64,000 nt of DNA. Source: Populus alba. Its lineage: Eukaryota > Streptophyta > Magnoliopsida > Malpighiales > Salicaceae. The stretch covers positions 10,048,967 through 10,112,966 of the forward strand of contig NC_133299.1 of the NCBI RefSeq assembly GCF_005239225.2, written 5' to 3'. The position numbers were made by a program, and so were the translations under genes. The notes under the pieces are model-generated. The model saw only the letters and a program-made list of their open reading frames with translations. It did no database searches and had not been told where the DNA came from. This document shows, one piece after another, positions 9,266-19,504 of the stretch (positions within the stretch are counted from its first letter, which is position 1; the number at the start of each line of letters is the position of its first letter).

Positions 9266-12200
9266 TCCCCTCTCTCTTCAAAAGGATTCGACCTCAAATC
9301 ATTGCCTACATCAAACAAAGTAAGATCAGAAACATTAAAGGTAGCACTAACACCATACTCACCTGGCAAATCAACTTTATAAGCATTGTCATTGATCCTC
9401 TCAAGGATCTGAAATGGCCCATCTCCTTGTGGTTGTAGCTTTGATTTCCTATGGGCCGGAAATCTCTCCTTGCGCATATGTACCCAAACCCAATCGCCGG
9501 GCTGAAAGACAACATGTTTGCACCCCTTATTGGCTTTGGTCGCATACACACGATTCCTCCTTTCAATCTGTTGCCGCACACTCTCATGGAGTGTCTTCAC
9601 CACCTGTGCTTTACAATTACCATCCAAACTAACCCTTTCATCAATAGGCAAAGGAATCAAATCCATTGGAGTTAAAGGGTTAAATCCATACACAATTTCA
9701 AATGGTGAAAATTCAGTAGTAGAGTGCACACTACGATTATATGCAAACTCTATAAATGGCAAACAATCTTCTCAATTCTTTAAGTTCTTTTGAATAACAG
9801 CACGCAAAAGTTGTGTTAAGGTCCTATTAACTACTTCGGTTTGTCCATCTGTTTGGGGGTGACAAGTAGTTGAAAACAACAGTTTAGTACCTAATTTTCC
9901 CCATAACACCTTCCAAAAATAGCTAAGGAACTTAACATCTCTATCGGAAACAATGCTCTTAGGGACCCCGTGAAGTCGTACTATCTCCCTAAAGAACAAA
10001 TCAGCAATGTTAGTGGCATCATCGGTTTTATGACATGGAATAAAGTGTGTCATCTTTGAAAACCTATCAACAACTACAAAGATTGAATCCCTACCCCGTT
10101 TTGACCTAGGTAAACCTAAGATGAAATCCATCGAAATGTCTACCCATGGATCCTTAGGTACAGGTAAAGGGGTGTACAAGCCATGTGGTTGAGTCCTAGA
10201 CTTTGCTTTCCTACAAGTTATGCATTTATCACATATGCGCTGCACATCCTTTTTCATTTTAGGCCAATAAAAATGCTCATGCAACACATCCAAAGTCTTA
10301 ACAACACCAAAATGCCCCATCAACCCGCCCCCATGTGCTTCACGTACAAGCAATTCACGCATAGAACTTAATGGAACACACAATCGACTCTCTTTAAACA
10401 AATATCCATCAAGTCTATAAAACTTCCCAAAAGCCGAAGTTTCACAAGCATTGTAAACATTAGCAAAATCACTATCATCCTTGTACAATTCTTTTGTGTG
10501 TTCAAATCCTAGAAATCTAGCATCCAAAGTAGATAAAAGAACATACCTGCGCGAAAGTGCATCAGCCACAATGTTTTCTTTTCCTTGCTTATACTTGATC
10601 ACATACAAAAATGTTTCGATAAATTCCACCCATTTGGCATGTCTCCTACTCAACTTACCTTGCCCTTTCAAGTGCTTCAATGATTCATGATCAGAATGTA
10701 TCACAAACTCCTTGGGCCACAGGTAATGCTGCCACGTCTCTAGAGTTCTTACCAAGGCATAGAGCTCCTTATCATATGTAGGGTAATTCAAAGCTGCCCC
10801 ATTAAGTTTTTTGCTGAAATACGCAATGGGCCTTTTATCCTACATTAACACAGATCCTATACCAATACCTGACGCATCACATTCAACTTCAAAAGCTCTC
10901 GTAAAGTCTGGCAAAGCTAAAACAGGTGCCGAACAAAGTTTATCTTTCAACAAATTAAAAGCCTTATCATGTTCATCATTCCATTTGAATCCAACAGACT
11001 TTTTAACAATTTCAGTTAAAGGTGCAGCAATAGTACTAAAATCCTTCACAAACCTTCTATAAAAACTCACAAGTCCATGAAAACTCCTTACCTCACTTAC
11101 CGATTTTGGTGTAGGCCAATCCTGGATGGCCTTAACTTTCTCCTTGTCCATCTCGATACCCTGTGCAGTTACGACATAGCCAAGAAACACAATTTTTCCC
11201 ATACAAAAGGTACACTTCTTAAGATGAGCATATAATTGCTCACTACGCAACACACTAAGTACATTACGCAAATGATCAAGATGCTCATTTAAGTTCTTGC
11301 TATAGATCAAAATGTCATCAAAATACACAATAACAAACTTACCTATAAACGCATGCAATACATGATTCATTAAACGCATAAACGTGCTAGGCGCGTTCGT
11401 AAGTCCAAACGGCATGACTAACCATTCATACAACCCATGCTTAGTCTTAAATGCAGTTTTCCACTCATCACCCTCTTTCATCCTAATCTGATGGTACCCA
11501 CTTTTTAGATCAATCTTAGAGAAAATACATGATCCATGTAACTCATCTAGCATGTCATCAAGCCTAGGAATAGGATGTCGATACTTTACCGTTATGTTAT
11601 TGATGGCACGACAATCAACACACATCCTCCATGTTCCATCCTTTTTAGGCACAAGTAGCACTAGCACAGCACAAGGACTCATACTCTCACGAATGTAACC
11701 CTTCATCATCAACTCATCTACTTGCCTTTGAAGCTCTTTTGTCTCCTTGGGGTTGCTTCTATAGGCTGGACGGTTAGGAATCGAAGCTCCGGGCATAAGG
11801 TCAATTTGATGTTCAATCCCCCTTAATGGTGGTAATCCATCAGGGATGTCTTCAGGAAATACATCATCAAACTCCTGCATCAAAGAAACAACCACACTAG
11901 GAATAGCAGAATCAAGATCGTTAGTGTTAAAATAAGCCTCCTTATACACAAGTAAGATCATTGGCTTATTAGTGAAAAATGCAGATCTGATTTGAGATCC
12001 TTTTGCATAAAAATTAGGTTGTTTCTTTAATTTTTCCACACTACTATCATCACACAAGCTTACTTTCTTCACTCCTCGGTTTTTACCTCCACTCTCAACC
12101 GGTTTAATTAATGATTTAGGTTTAGCCGAATCTGATGGTTTCTCTCACCATTGTCCTCACGTGAATTTTCACTCTTCCCATCCTCACATTTTTTTTTTAA

Positions 12201-13347
12201 TTTGATTTGATCATCATACACTTGTTTTGGAGAAAGAGGTACAAGAGTGATGGTTTTACCATCTTTTACAATAGTGAACCTATTTCTAAACCCATCATGA
12301 ATCGCTTTCCGATCAAACTGCCATGGACGCCCTAAAAGTAAGTGACTAGCATGCATTGGGACTACATCACACAAAATCTCATCAGAATACTTCCCAATAG
12401 CAAACGCAATCAAAACCTGCTTAGTAACCCTCACTTCACCACATTCATTCAACCATTGCAATCTATAAGGCCTCGTATGCTTAATACAACTCAGATTCAA
12501 TTTCTTCACAAGGGTATCACTAGCAACATTAGCACAACTACCTCCATCAATTATCATGCTACATACCTTGTTTTGGATATGACATCGAGTGTGAAATATA
12601 TTTTCCCGTTGCTGATCTACATCATCTTCTTTGATTTGCATGTTCAGCGCACACCTTATAACCAAGGCCTCTCCCTCAACAGGATATGCAATCTCCTCAT
12701 CACTACAATACCGGCCTCTCTCCACTCCTCCTTCTACTAATAACATTCTGATCCCACCAAATCAGTGCATAATCCGTGAATTCGATGACAACCAATTTCA
12801 CTTTCTTTGCCTCCGAATGGTTATGGCAATCAAAAATCCAATCCACCTTTTCCTCCCACTCCAAATATACCTCGAGATTGTTTTTACCTTGAAAAGAAGG
12901 TATTTTCAGTTTGATAGTATCCAAATCACCATCTAAATCAGCATGTCCCCCAACACCACAGAAATTTTCCCTTTGGCCGAATTGGCCCCTAGTTCTATTC
13001 CCAAAACCCCTTCGGTTTCTAGGCTGCCGAAAACCTTCCCGATGGCCTATGGCCTCATCCTCAAAACCACCATCACCAATATCATCAACGGCCTCCTCAA
13101 AATCCTCATAATCAGCCCACCGTGGCCTTTCGGCCCTACTGCCACTGTTTTCTTTTGGTTCAGCCCCAAGGTTCCTCACATTTTGGGTGCTTGTACCAAC
13201 CTCGTTACCACGTTTCTCCGCCCTATCAAGTCTGTCACACATGTTTCCCATCACAAAATTCATCCTCTCAATCATTTGTGTCATGGCTTGCATTTGGAAC
13301 GTAAGTTCTCCCTCGGGATGGGGTGGTGTGTTGTTTTGATCTGACAT
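9169..13347 (-). pseudogene. Gag-pol of an antisense subtype C element, decayed
   Basis: Starts at the ATG at 13347 (MSDQNNTPP). Gag is intact to RRRSGERP; then about 600 bp, including the CCHC knuckle, are deleted at about 12712, and the frame resumes at [15 protein letters not shown]. Protease has DGGSCAN; RT has the YFDDILIYS box; RNase H, the integrase zinc finger (H..H..CxxC) and a D,D35E core with [11 protein letters not shown] follow. Stops include CAG to TAG after the GIGSVLM segment (about 10840) and TGG to TGA in the integrase (about 9770); another break lies between protease and RT (about 12100). The integrase tail reads into the 3' LTR (PIGPITRARAKK) and then frameshifts. It cannot encode a full polyprotein. 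Confidence 0.9.
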
Positions 13348-14321
13348 GATAATACCTGCAAAAATTGGTCAGTGGTAAAAACAAAATATCCTCACGTTGC
13401 TCGTGTTTCGCTCAAACACTCTGAATGTCCTCACACACTCACACCTCTCGTCTCACCTTCTTACGGTTCTTGCGAAATTGAAACCAACACCAAATAAAAC
13501 CAACTTGGCAGCGCAATCCAAATATATATATATATGACTCAAGAAGCAATAAAAACCAGAAAACAAGCAAAAAAAAAACTACGATGATAGTCTCGCGAGT
13601 AGCAAGCGAGTCTATCCGAAATATGAACGAAACTGAAGACTCGAATAACAAAACAGAAACAAAATATGAAAAATGATGAAACAACACCCAGATATGTTGG
13701 ATATGATAAAAATAAATTGCAAGAAATGAAAACAATAGAAAGAAAGCGAATTTCAAAAGTTGACGCAAAACAGACTCGTTTACGACGAGTTAAGTCCGGA
13801 TCTGGAACCTAAAGTCAATGATGTCCAATTGAGCTAAAATTTTCAGATATAGTGCTCTACCAACCCAAATAGACAGAATATAAAATTTTAGCAACTTCCG
13901 ATAAGGTTTGATAGACTGACACAAAAACGTTATGAATCAGACCTAATTAGACCTGAATTTGAAACCCAAAGTAAACGATATCCAATTGACCCAAAAATCA
14001 ATATGTGGTGCAATTAGGGTCCCAGTAATAAGAGAATCAAATTTGAGCTCATTCTGAGTTGATTTGGTCAAATTTTCCTTTGTTTAGTTTTCTACGGCAG
14101 AAACAAACGAATGACTTTTTTTTTTGTTTTGCTTTTTTTTTTTTTTTTTTTTATGCCACTAATATATTTTGGTCAGGAACAAAATGAAATAAATTTTTTT
14201 TTTTCTGATATGATACCAAATCAAGAGAAGAAATTGGACACTATGGAATTTTTTTTTGCGGAAACAACGAAAATCTCAGAAGGATATAACCTGATTAATG
14301 GAGCCAAGCTCTGATACCAAA
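13348..14321 (-). other. Antisense leader and PBS of the subtype C element
   Basis: Leader with degenerate ~157-bp repeats and a poly(T) run near 14130-14150. The PBS is at 14308-14319 (plus strand GCTCTGATACCA, the complement of TGGTATCAGAGC), directly before the LTR end at 14322. Confidence 0.8.
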
Positions 14322-14952
14322 TGATGCGAACCTCGTGATCACATGGTCACGCAACCCACACGCAAAGACACCAATTCCTGGAAAGCCAAGTAAATCAGGT
14401 TTGATAGGAGTGTGACACAAAAATAACTTGTACCTAGGCACCAGCACTATTGGAAACAAAAAAACCCCACCCAACGAATATAGATTCGCGAACGAGAAGT
14501 ATAAGGATGACGCCATGAAGCCAGTTGTTCTTCGATAAGTCGTTTTCAGTTCTTTAGAGAACCAAGGAAGGGAGATTATCCCACCAACACACAAGTGCTG
14601 CAAAGAAGTTTATTGATCTAAAAATTGTGTAACCTTACATGTTTGGTTATGCCTCTATTTATACTGACTCTAGACTTAAAGAAACCCTAATGGACCCCCC
14701 TTAGGTGGACTTATATGAAGCCCACTTACAATTGACCCCAAGTAAGTAATAATAACCTAAAAACTAAGAAGAAAATAATAAAAATCCGAAAATTACCATC
14801 CTAAATATGCTAGAATCAAATTTGTGTTGCTGCCCCCTTTCCTTTGATGTCCTTGATTAGCTTGGATAAATTTTCTCCTTTGTTGCTGATTTAATTACTT
14901 TCCTTCCTATGTTAGGAAAAGCATTAAATAGTCCTCCCCTCTTTAGGAATAA
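14322..14952 (-). repeat. Antisense subtype C 5' LTR, U3 start missing
   Basis: From TGATGCGAACC to CTTTAGGAATAAG, 631 bp of a ~950-bp LTR. It then switches to the forward strand of a subtype B internal region. The two parts overlap by a few G/A bases, suggesting a microhomology or template-switch junction. Confidence 0.85.
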
Positions 14953-15854
14953 GGGAAGGTTTTCGGCAGCCTAGAAATTGAAGGGATTTCATGTATTTTG
15001 ATGAGGTGTTATGGCAAAAGAAAAGCAGGATTCAAAAGGAGAGGTGGTATCAAAGGGAGATAAATAAAGAGATTAGTGTTCCAAAGAGTCTATCTTGTAT
15101 TCTCGGGGAGATGAAGCAAGAACTTGATGTGTTAATGGCAGCCGTCAATGCTCAGCAAGCTTCAAAAAGAGAGGAGAAAAAATGTTGCAATGATGAAATA
15201 CGAAAGAGAACGGGTGCTACTTTCATCCAAAGTGGTTGGCGACGATTTTTGGCAAGAAAAGAACTCCAAAGGCTTCAAAATGAGGCTAAGGAATTGTCCA
15301 TTCAACTTGTTGGTGATTCGAGGACGAATCATCTTGAAGAGAGAGGGAATGATACGATCCAGGCAAGGTCAAATTCGGATTTTGACGTAAAATGCGCAAC
15401 TATCCAGTTTTACGGAAATAGTCATAATTCTCAATCCTACCGTTGGATCGGGCTGAAAGTTTACGTGGAGGCTCCTGACATGTTTTCGTACCTTGGGTTA
15501 AAATATCATGGCAATCGGAGTTCGGCAAGGCATCCAAACACGGGTCAACAGAGGCTGTACAAGTTTTGTTATTTACTTCCTTTTGACTTGTGGACTTCCT
15601 ATTTGGCTAGGATTCTTTTCCTAAAAGGATGCGGCAGCTTATTTTGGGAATCTCCTAATTCTACAAAGATCTTTAATGGGCTGCAACATAGTTTCCAAGT
15701 GTGGCAAGGATTCATAAATGTTTCAGAATCCTTTTCTTACAAGGATTCCTTATTCATCCTAGCTACAAAAAGGAAAGAAGATTTCAAAACTAATTCTACC
15801 TTCAGATTTGATTCTCGTAGCTTATATAGGACTTCTAAAGGGCTACAAATCTGA
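14953..15854 (+). pseudogene. Subtype B Gag-IQ ORF, 5' truncated, reading into its 3' LTR
   Basis: Sequence starts within the GKVFGSL region at the Gag/IQ boundary of subtype B. The open frame from 14991 (MYFDEVLWQKK) runs 287 codons: basic N-terminal part, coiled-coil-like segment, Cys-rich KKCCNDEIRKR, an IQ motif (IQSGWRRFLARK), LQNEAKELSIQLV, then LEERGNDTIQ across the polypurine tract (GAGAGAGGGAA) and on through U3 of the LTR to 15854. The Gag N-terminus is lost at the chimera junction, so this copy cannot make the whole fusion protein. The LTR-encoded part has no domain I recognise. Confidence 0.75.
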
Positions 15855-16353
15855 TCCTATCATATTTAGGATATTAAATTCGGATTTTATTTATTTTATT
15901 GTTATTTTCTTCTTAGTTTAGGGTTTATTTATATTATTTGGGTTTAATTGTAAGTGGGCATCATATAAGTCCACATAAGGGGTCCATTAGGGTTTATTTT
16001 AGTTTGCAGTCACTATAAATAAGGGCATAACCAGACATGTAAGGAGAGAATTCATTTTAATAAAACTTCTTGTTTGCGGCACTTTGTGTGTGTGTGTTGG
16101 TGAGATAATCTCCCTTCCATGGTTCTCTAAAGAACTGAAAACGACTTATCGAAGAACAACTGTCTTCGTGGCGTCATTCTTATACTTCTCGTTCGCGAAT
16201 CAATATTCGTTGGGTGGGGGTCTTCGTTTCCAATAGTGCTGGTGCCTAGGTACAAGTTATCTTTGTGTCACACTCCTATCAAACCTGATTTACTTGGCTT
16301 TCTGGGAATTGGTGTCTTTGCGTGTGGGTTGCGTGATCACGAGGTTCGCATCA
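15350..16353 (+). repeat. Subtype B 3' LTR, complete
   Basis: TGATACGATCCAGGC to GAGGTTCGCATCA, 1,004 bp. TATA-like CTATAAATAAGGGC near 16013-16026 marks U3/R; a short (TG)n lies near 16085-16098. The right end forms the right terminus of the chimera. Confidence 0.9.
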
Positions 16354-16562
16354 CTTTCTCTTTTCTCTTTTTTTTTTTGTTTTTGTTTTTGTTGCTGCTA
16401 ATATATTTTGAACAATAAAAGAATGAAATAAGAATTTTTTTTATATGTCGTAAATTGAAGGAGAAGAAGAAATTGGAGACTAAGGAATTTTTGTAAAATC
16501 AACAAGAAAATTATTTTTAGAAGGATATAACCTGATTAATAGAGCCAAGCTATGATACCAAA
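16354..16562 (-). other. Antisense leader of the outer element, part 2, with PBS
   Basis: Continues the leader interrupted at 8304; the first five bases are the duplicated CTTTC. PBS complement at 16549-16560 with one mismatch (GCTATGATACCA). Confidence 0.8.
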
Positions 16563-17607
16563 TTATGCGAACCTCGTGATCACGTGGTCACGCAACCCAC
16601 ATACAAAGACACAAATTCCTGGAAAGCCAAGTAAATCAGATTTGATAAGAGTGATACAAAAACTTGTCCCTAGACACCAACACTATTGGAAACGGAAACC
16701 CCCACCCAACGAATGTTGATTCGCGAATGAGAAGTATAAAAATGATGTCACAAAGATAGTTGTTATTCGATAAGTCATTTTTCGGTCCTTTAGAGAACCA
16801 AGGAAGGGAGATTATCCCACCAACACACAATAAGTGCAGCAAAGAAGTTTATTGATCTGAAAATTACGTAACCTTACATGTTTGGTTATACTTTTATTTA
16901 TACTTACTCTAGACTTAAAGAAACCCTAATAGACCCCCCCTTAAGTGGACTTATATGAAGCTCACTTACAATTGACCCAAATAAGTAATAATAACCCAAA
17001 GACTAAGAAAAAAAAAAAAAAATCCGAAAATTACCATCCTAAATATGCGAGAATCAGATTTATCACCCTTAAGAAGTCCCAAATAAATTAGGAGAAATCT
17101 TATTTGAAAAAATTATGTTGCTGCCCCCTTTAATGTCCTTGATTAGCCTGGATTTCCTTGTTGGACAAATTAGGAAACAAATTTCCTCATTTGTTGCTGA
17201 TTTAATTACTTTCCTTCCTAAGTTAGGAAAAACATTAAATAATCCTCCGCTCTTTATGAATACGATCTGGCCAACTTCCTTACTTAATTAGAAGAATAAA
17301 TTATTGACTTTCTATCCTTATAGCATTAGGAAAAAACAAGCCTAATGCTGGTATTGGGTTGGACAAACCAACCCCTTGTTCCACACGAATTGGGCTCTTC
17401 TTGGACCTTAATTAGATGAATTAAAGGTTGTCCTTCATGCTTCTTAAATGTCCCAAGCCCCTCTAGGTCTATTTTGCTCCATATGTTCTGAACAAGCTTA
17501 TTCAATGCTTCTTTAAGCTTCTTCGCCCTAGCTCTTGTAATTGGCCCAATTAGCATCTCCAATGGTCATTAGCATGATTACACTAGGTGTTGGGCTGATC
17601 CTCATCA
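16563..17607 (-). repeat. Antisense subtype C 5' LTR of the outer element
   Basis: Begins TTATGCGAACC (one change from TGATGCG) next to the PBS and ends GGGCTGATCCTCATCA, the C-type U3 start. It encodes a decayed integrase tail (GPITRARAKKLKEALN, minus strand). Confidence 0.85.
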
Positions 17608-18082
17608 TTGATACTCCAATGGACCCTTCAATTCTGACTTGGTTAAAACTTTTAAAACCAATGCATTCAATGCCTCTTTCAATGTTTTTATCTTGGACCA
17701 AGTCATTAGACCATTTGGAACATGTAATAGGTCTTTGTTGGTGTTTTTAGACTAGTCCACATCATACATCCTTGTAGAAAAAGGATCCTTGCTAAAAAGA
17801 AACTCCATAAGTCAAAAGGAAGTAAATAACAAAATTCGTACGACCTATTATGACCTATATCGTAAGGCCTTCACGAACTTTGATTAACATGAACTTTTAC
17901 TAACTTTGATTAACATGAACTTTTACTCCAATATAGAACAATATTCCAGGAAACTCTAGGTAAAATTTTTAGCTTGATCCAATGATCGAATTGAGAATTG
18001 TTATTGTTGCCATAAAACTGGATAGTATGCACAATTATGCTAGAATCCAAATTCATTGTTCAACTTTTTTTGGATCGTATCA
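17608..18082 (-). repeat. Mosaic of antisense subtype D and A LTR starts
   Basis: 17608-17764 matches the D LTR start (ending CTAGTCCACATCA); 17766-18082 matches the U3 start of A/B-type LTRs, ending TTTGGATCGTATCA. Three subtype U3 starts (C, D, A/B) therefore follow one another in the same orientation. No matching target duplication is seen at 18083 (GGTTT). Confidence 0.75.
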
Positions 18083-19504
18083 GGTTTTTATTAAAAGTTT
18101 TGACTAGGAATTCATAAATTAGAGTTTATTCTTACGTGTCTTCTAATTTTAAAGATCGATGTAGTCTTAGTATGCTCTTTTAAAATAACTTTAACAAGAC
18201 AATACATTTTTCATACCATCAGCATTATTAAATTCAATTTTATTCTTACATGTCTCTTAAATATAGGGACCAATCTAGTCTTAGTTCATTATTTTAAAAT
18301 AATTTTTATTAAGACAATGAATTTATCATCAAATTTAAACTTTTAATTTATCCTAAGAGTCTTCTAATTTAGGGACCAACATATGCCTTATGATTTTAAA
18401 AATGATTTCAAAGTAAATTAACAAATTTTCCTTTAAAATTTTGCTAAAACCAAAAGTTTTGATTGGATTTGGATTATTAAATATATCTAACAAATCTTTT
18501 ATTTTCAAGGATTAAAGATTGATGTTTAATAATAAAATATATTTTAAATTGATAAGTCTTTTATTTTTTAGGACCGATGTCAAATCTTTATTAAACCTCG
18601 TGAATGATTTGGAAATTAAAAAGGTATATTTAAAAGAAAAAAAAACATTTTAACTCCTTACCTTGAATTTCTGTTAGGATTTATAACTTCATTAATTAAC
18701 TAGGTGGCGAGTCTGATTTAGGGTATGTGTCGCACAATGGAATTAATTGATGCAGAGACATGTAGCAGCACAACATGGGAATTAGTACAATCTGCTTCAG
18801 TATGAAAGAAACAACACTAAAGACAACACAACCCCAGAGTAGAAAGAAGTGGGAGAAGAAGAGACTGAGAGAGATTGAGAGAAGCAGAGAACTTGGAGGA
18901 ACAGCTTTGATTTAGAGACAGAGAGGTTGATTTAGATTGGGAGATTGAGAGGGTGAGTGGTTATGAACTTTTTTTTGTTTTTTTATGAACTTTTGTTAGC
19001 TTAGGTAGGGAGGGGGGCGGCTGGTTTGCTAATGGCTGTGGTTGTGAGCAAATTTTTTTAATTTTTAGGACCCCGGCATTTTAGTAATTTTCAGACCAGT
19101 TTGGTTCGGTCGTTAAAAACTGACATCCAACCAAACCGAATGTTTTTTAACGTTTATTTTTACGATTAGGTTTTTTCATTAGTTTTTTTTTTTTCGGTTT
19201 AATAAAAATAAGAAAAGAGCTAAAACGGTAAAAAGCGAGTCAACCATCTAGCCATGGTTTGGCGTCTGAGAATGCAGAGAGTCTAATAATAATAAAAATA
19301 ATGATCATCAACCCCAACACAAATAGACTCCCTTTCCCTTGCTCGATCTATTCGCCTTCCAAAATCCCAAAAGGTGAACATAACCACCCTGCCTGCCTGG
19401 GGCCTGAGCTCATATTTCTGGTCTATCAATATTTCATCCATCCATCCATCTTTAAGCCGAAAAAATTGATTTCTTTCTTTCTTTCTTTGATTGATTTTGT
19501 TTTG
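18083..19504. other. Upstream region of the kinase gene, degenerate repeats
   Basis: AT-rich. Between about 18110 and 18600 a block with TTATTCTTACRTGTCT, AGGGACCAAT and TTAGTATGC-like motifs recurs three to four times with a period of roughly 110-120 bp. A purine-rich AGAGAGATTGAGAG region lies near 18850-18955. The promoter and 5' UTR should lie just before 19505; a (TTTC)n run at about 19471-19488 precedes the ATG. No clear TATA box and no other gene. Confidence 0.5.

Larger units (their letters stand above)
8305..16353. mobile_element. Inverted two-element chimera with U5 ends at both termini, TSD CTTTC
   Basis: Left terminus TGATGCAAACCTCG is an inverted LTR U5 end; right terminus GAGGTTCGCATCA is a forward U5 end. 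Flanks are CTTTC at 8300-8304 and 16354-16358. The leader sequence on the left (..GATTTTTTTGGCC) and right (TCTTTTC..GCTGCTAATATATTTT) is continuous when compared with the uninterrupted leaders at 14110-14180 and 25650-25720, so the whole 8 kb is one insertion. Inside are an antisense C element (3' LTR, pol, partial gag, leader, PBS, most of the 5' LTR) joined at about 14952 to the 3' end of a forward B element (IQ ORF end plus complete 3' LTR). A normal insertion would have one U3 and one U5 terminus. Confidence 0.8.

Noticed and set aside
3039..18082. The whole block as a U3-U3 inverted composite
   Set aside because: Both outer ends are U3 starts, but the flanks CTTAG and GGTTT do not match, and the right end is a mosaic. 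No evidence that it moved as a unit.
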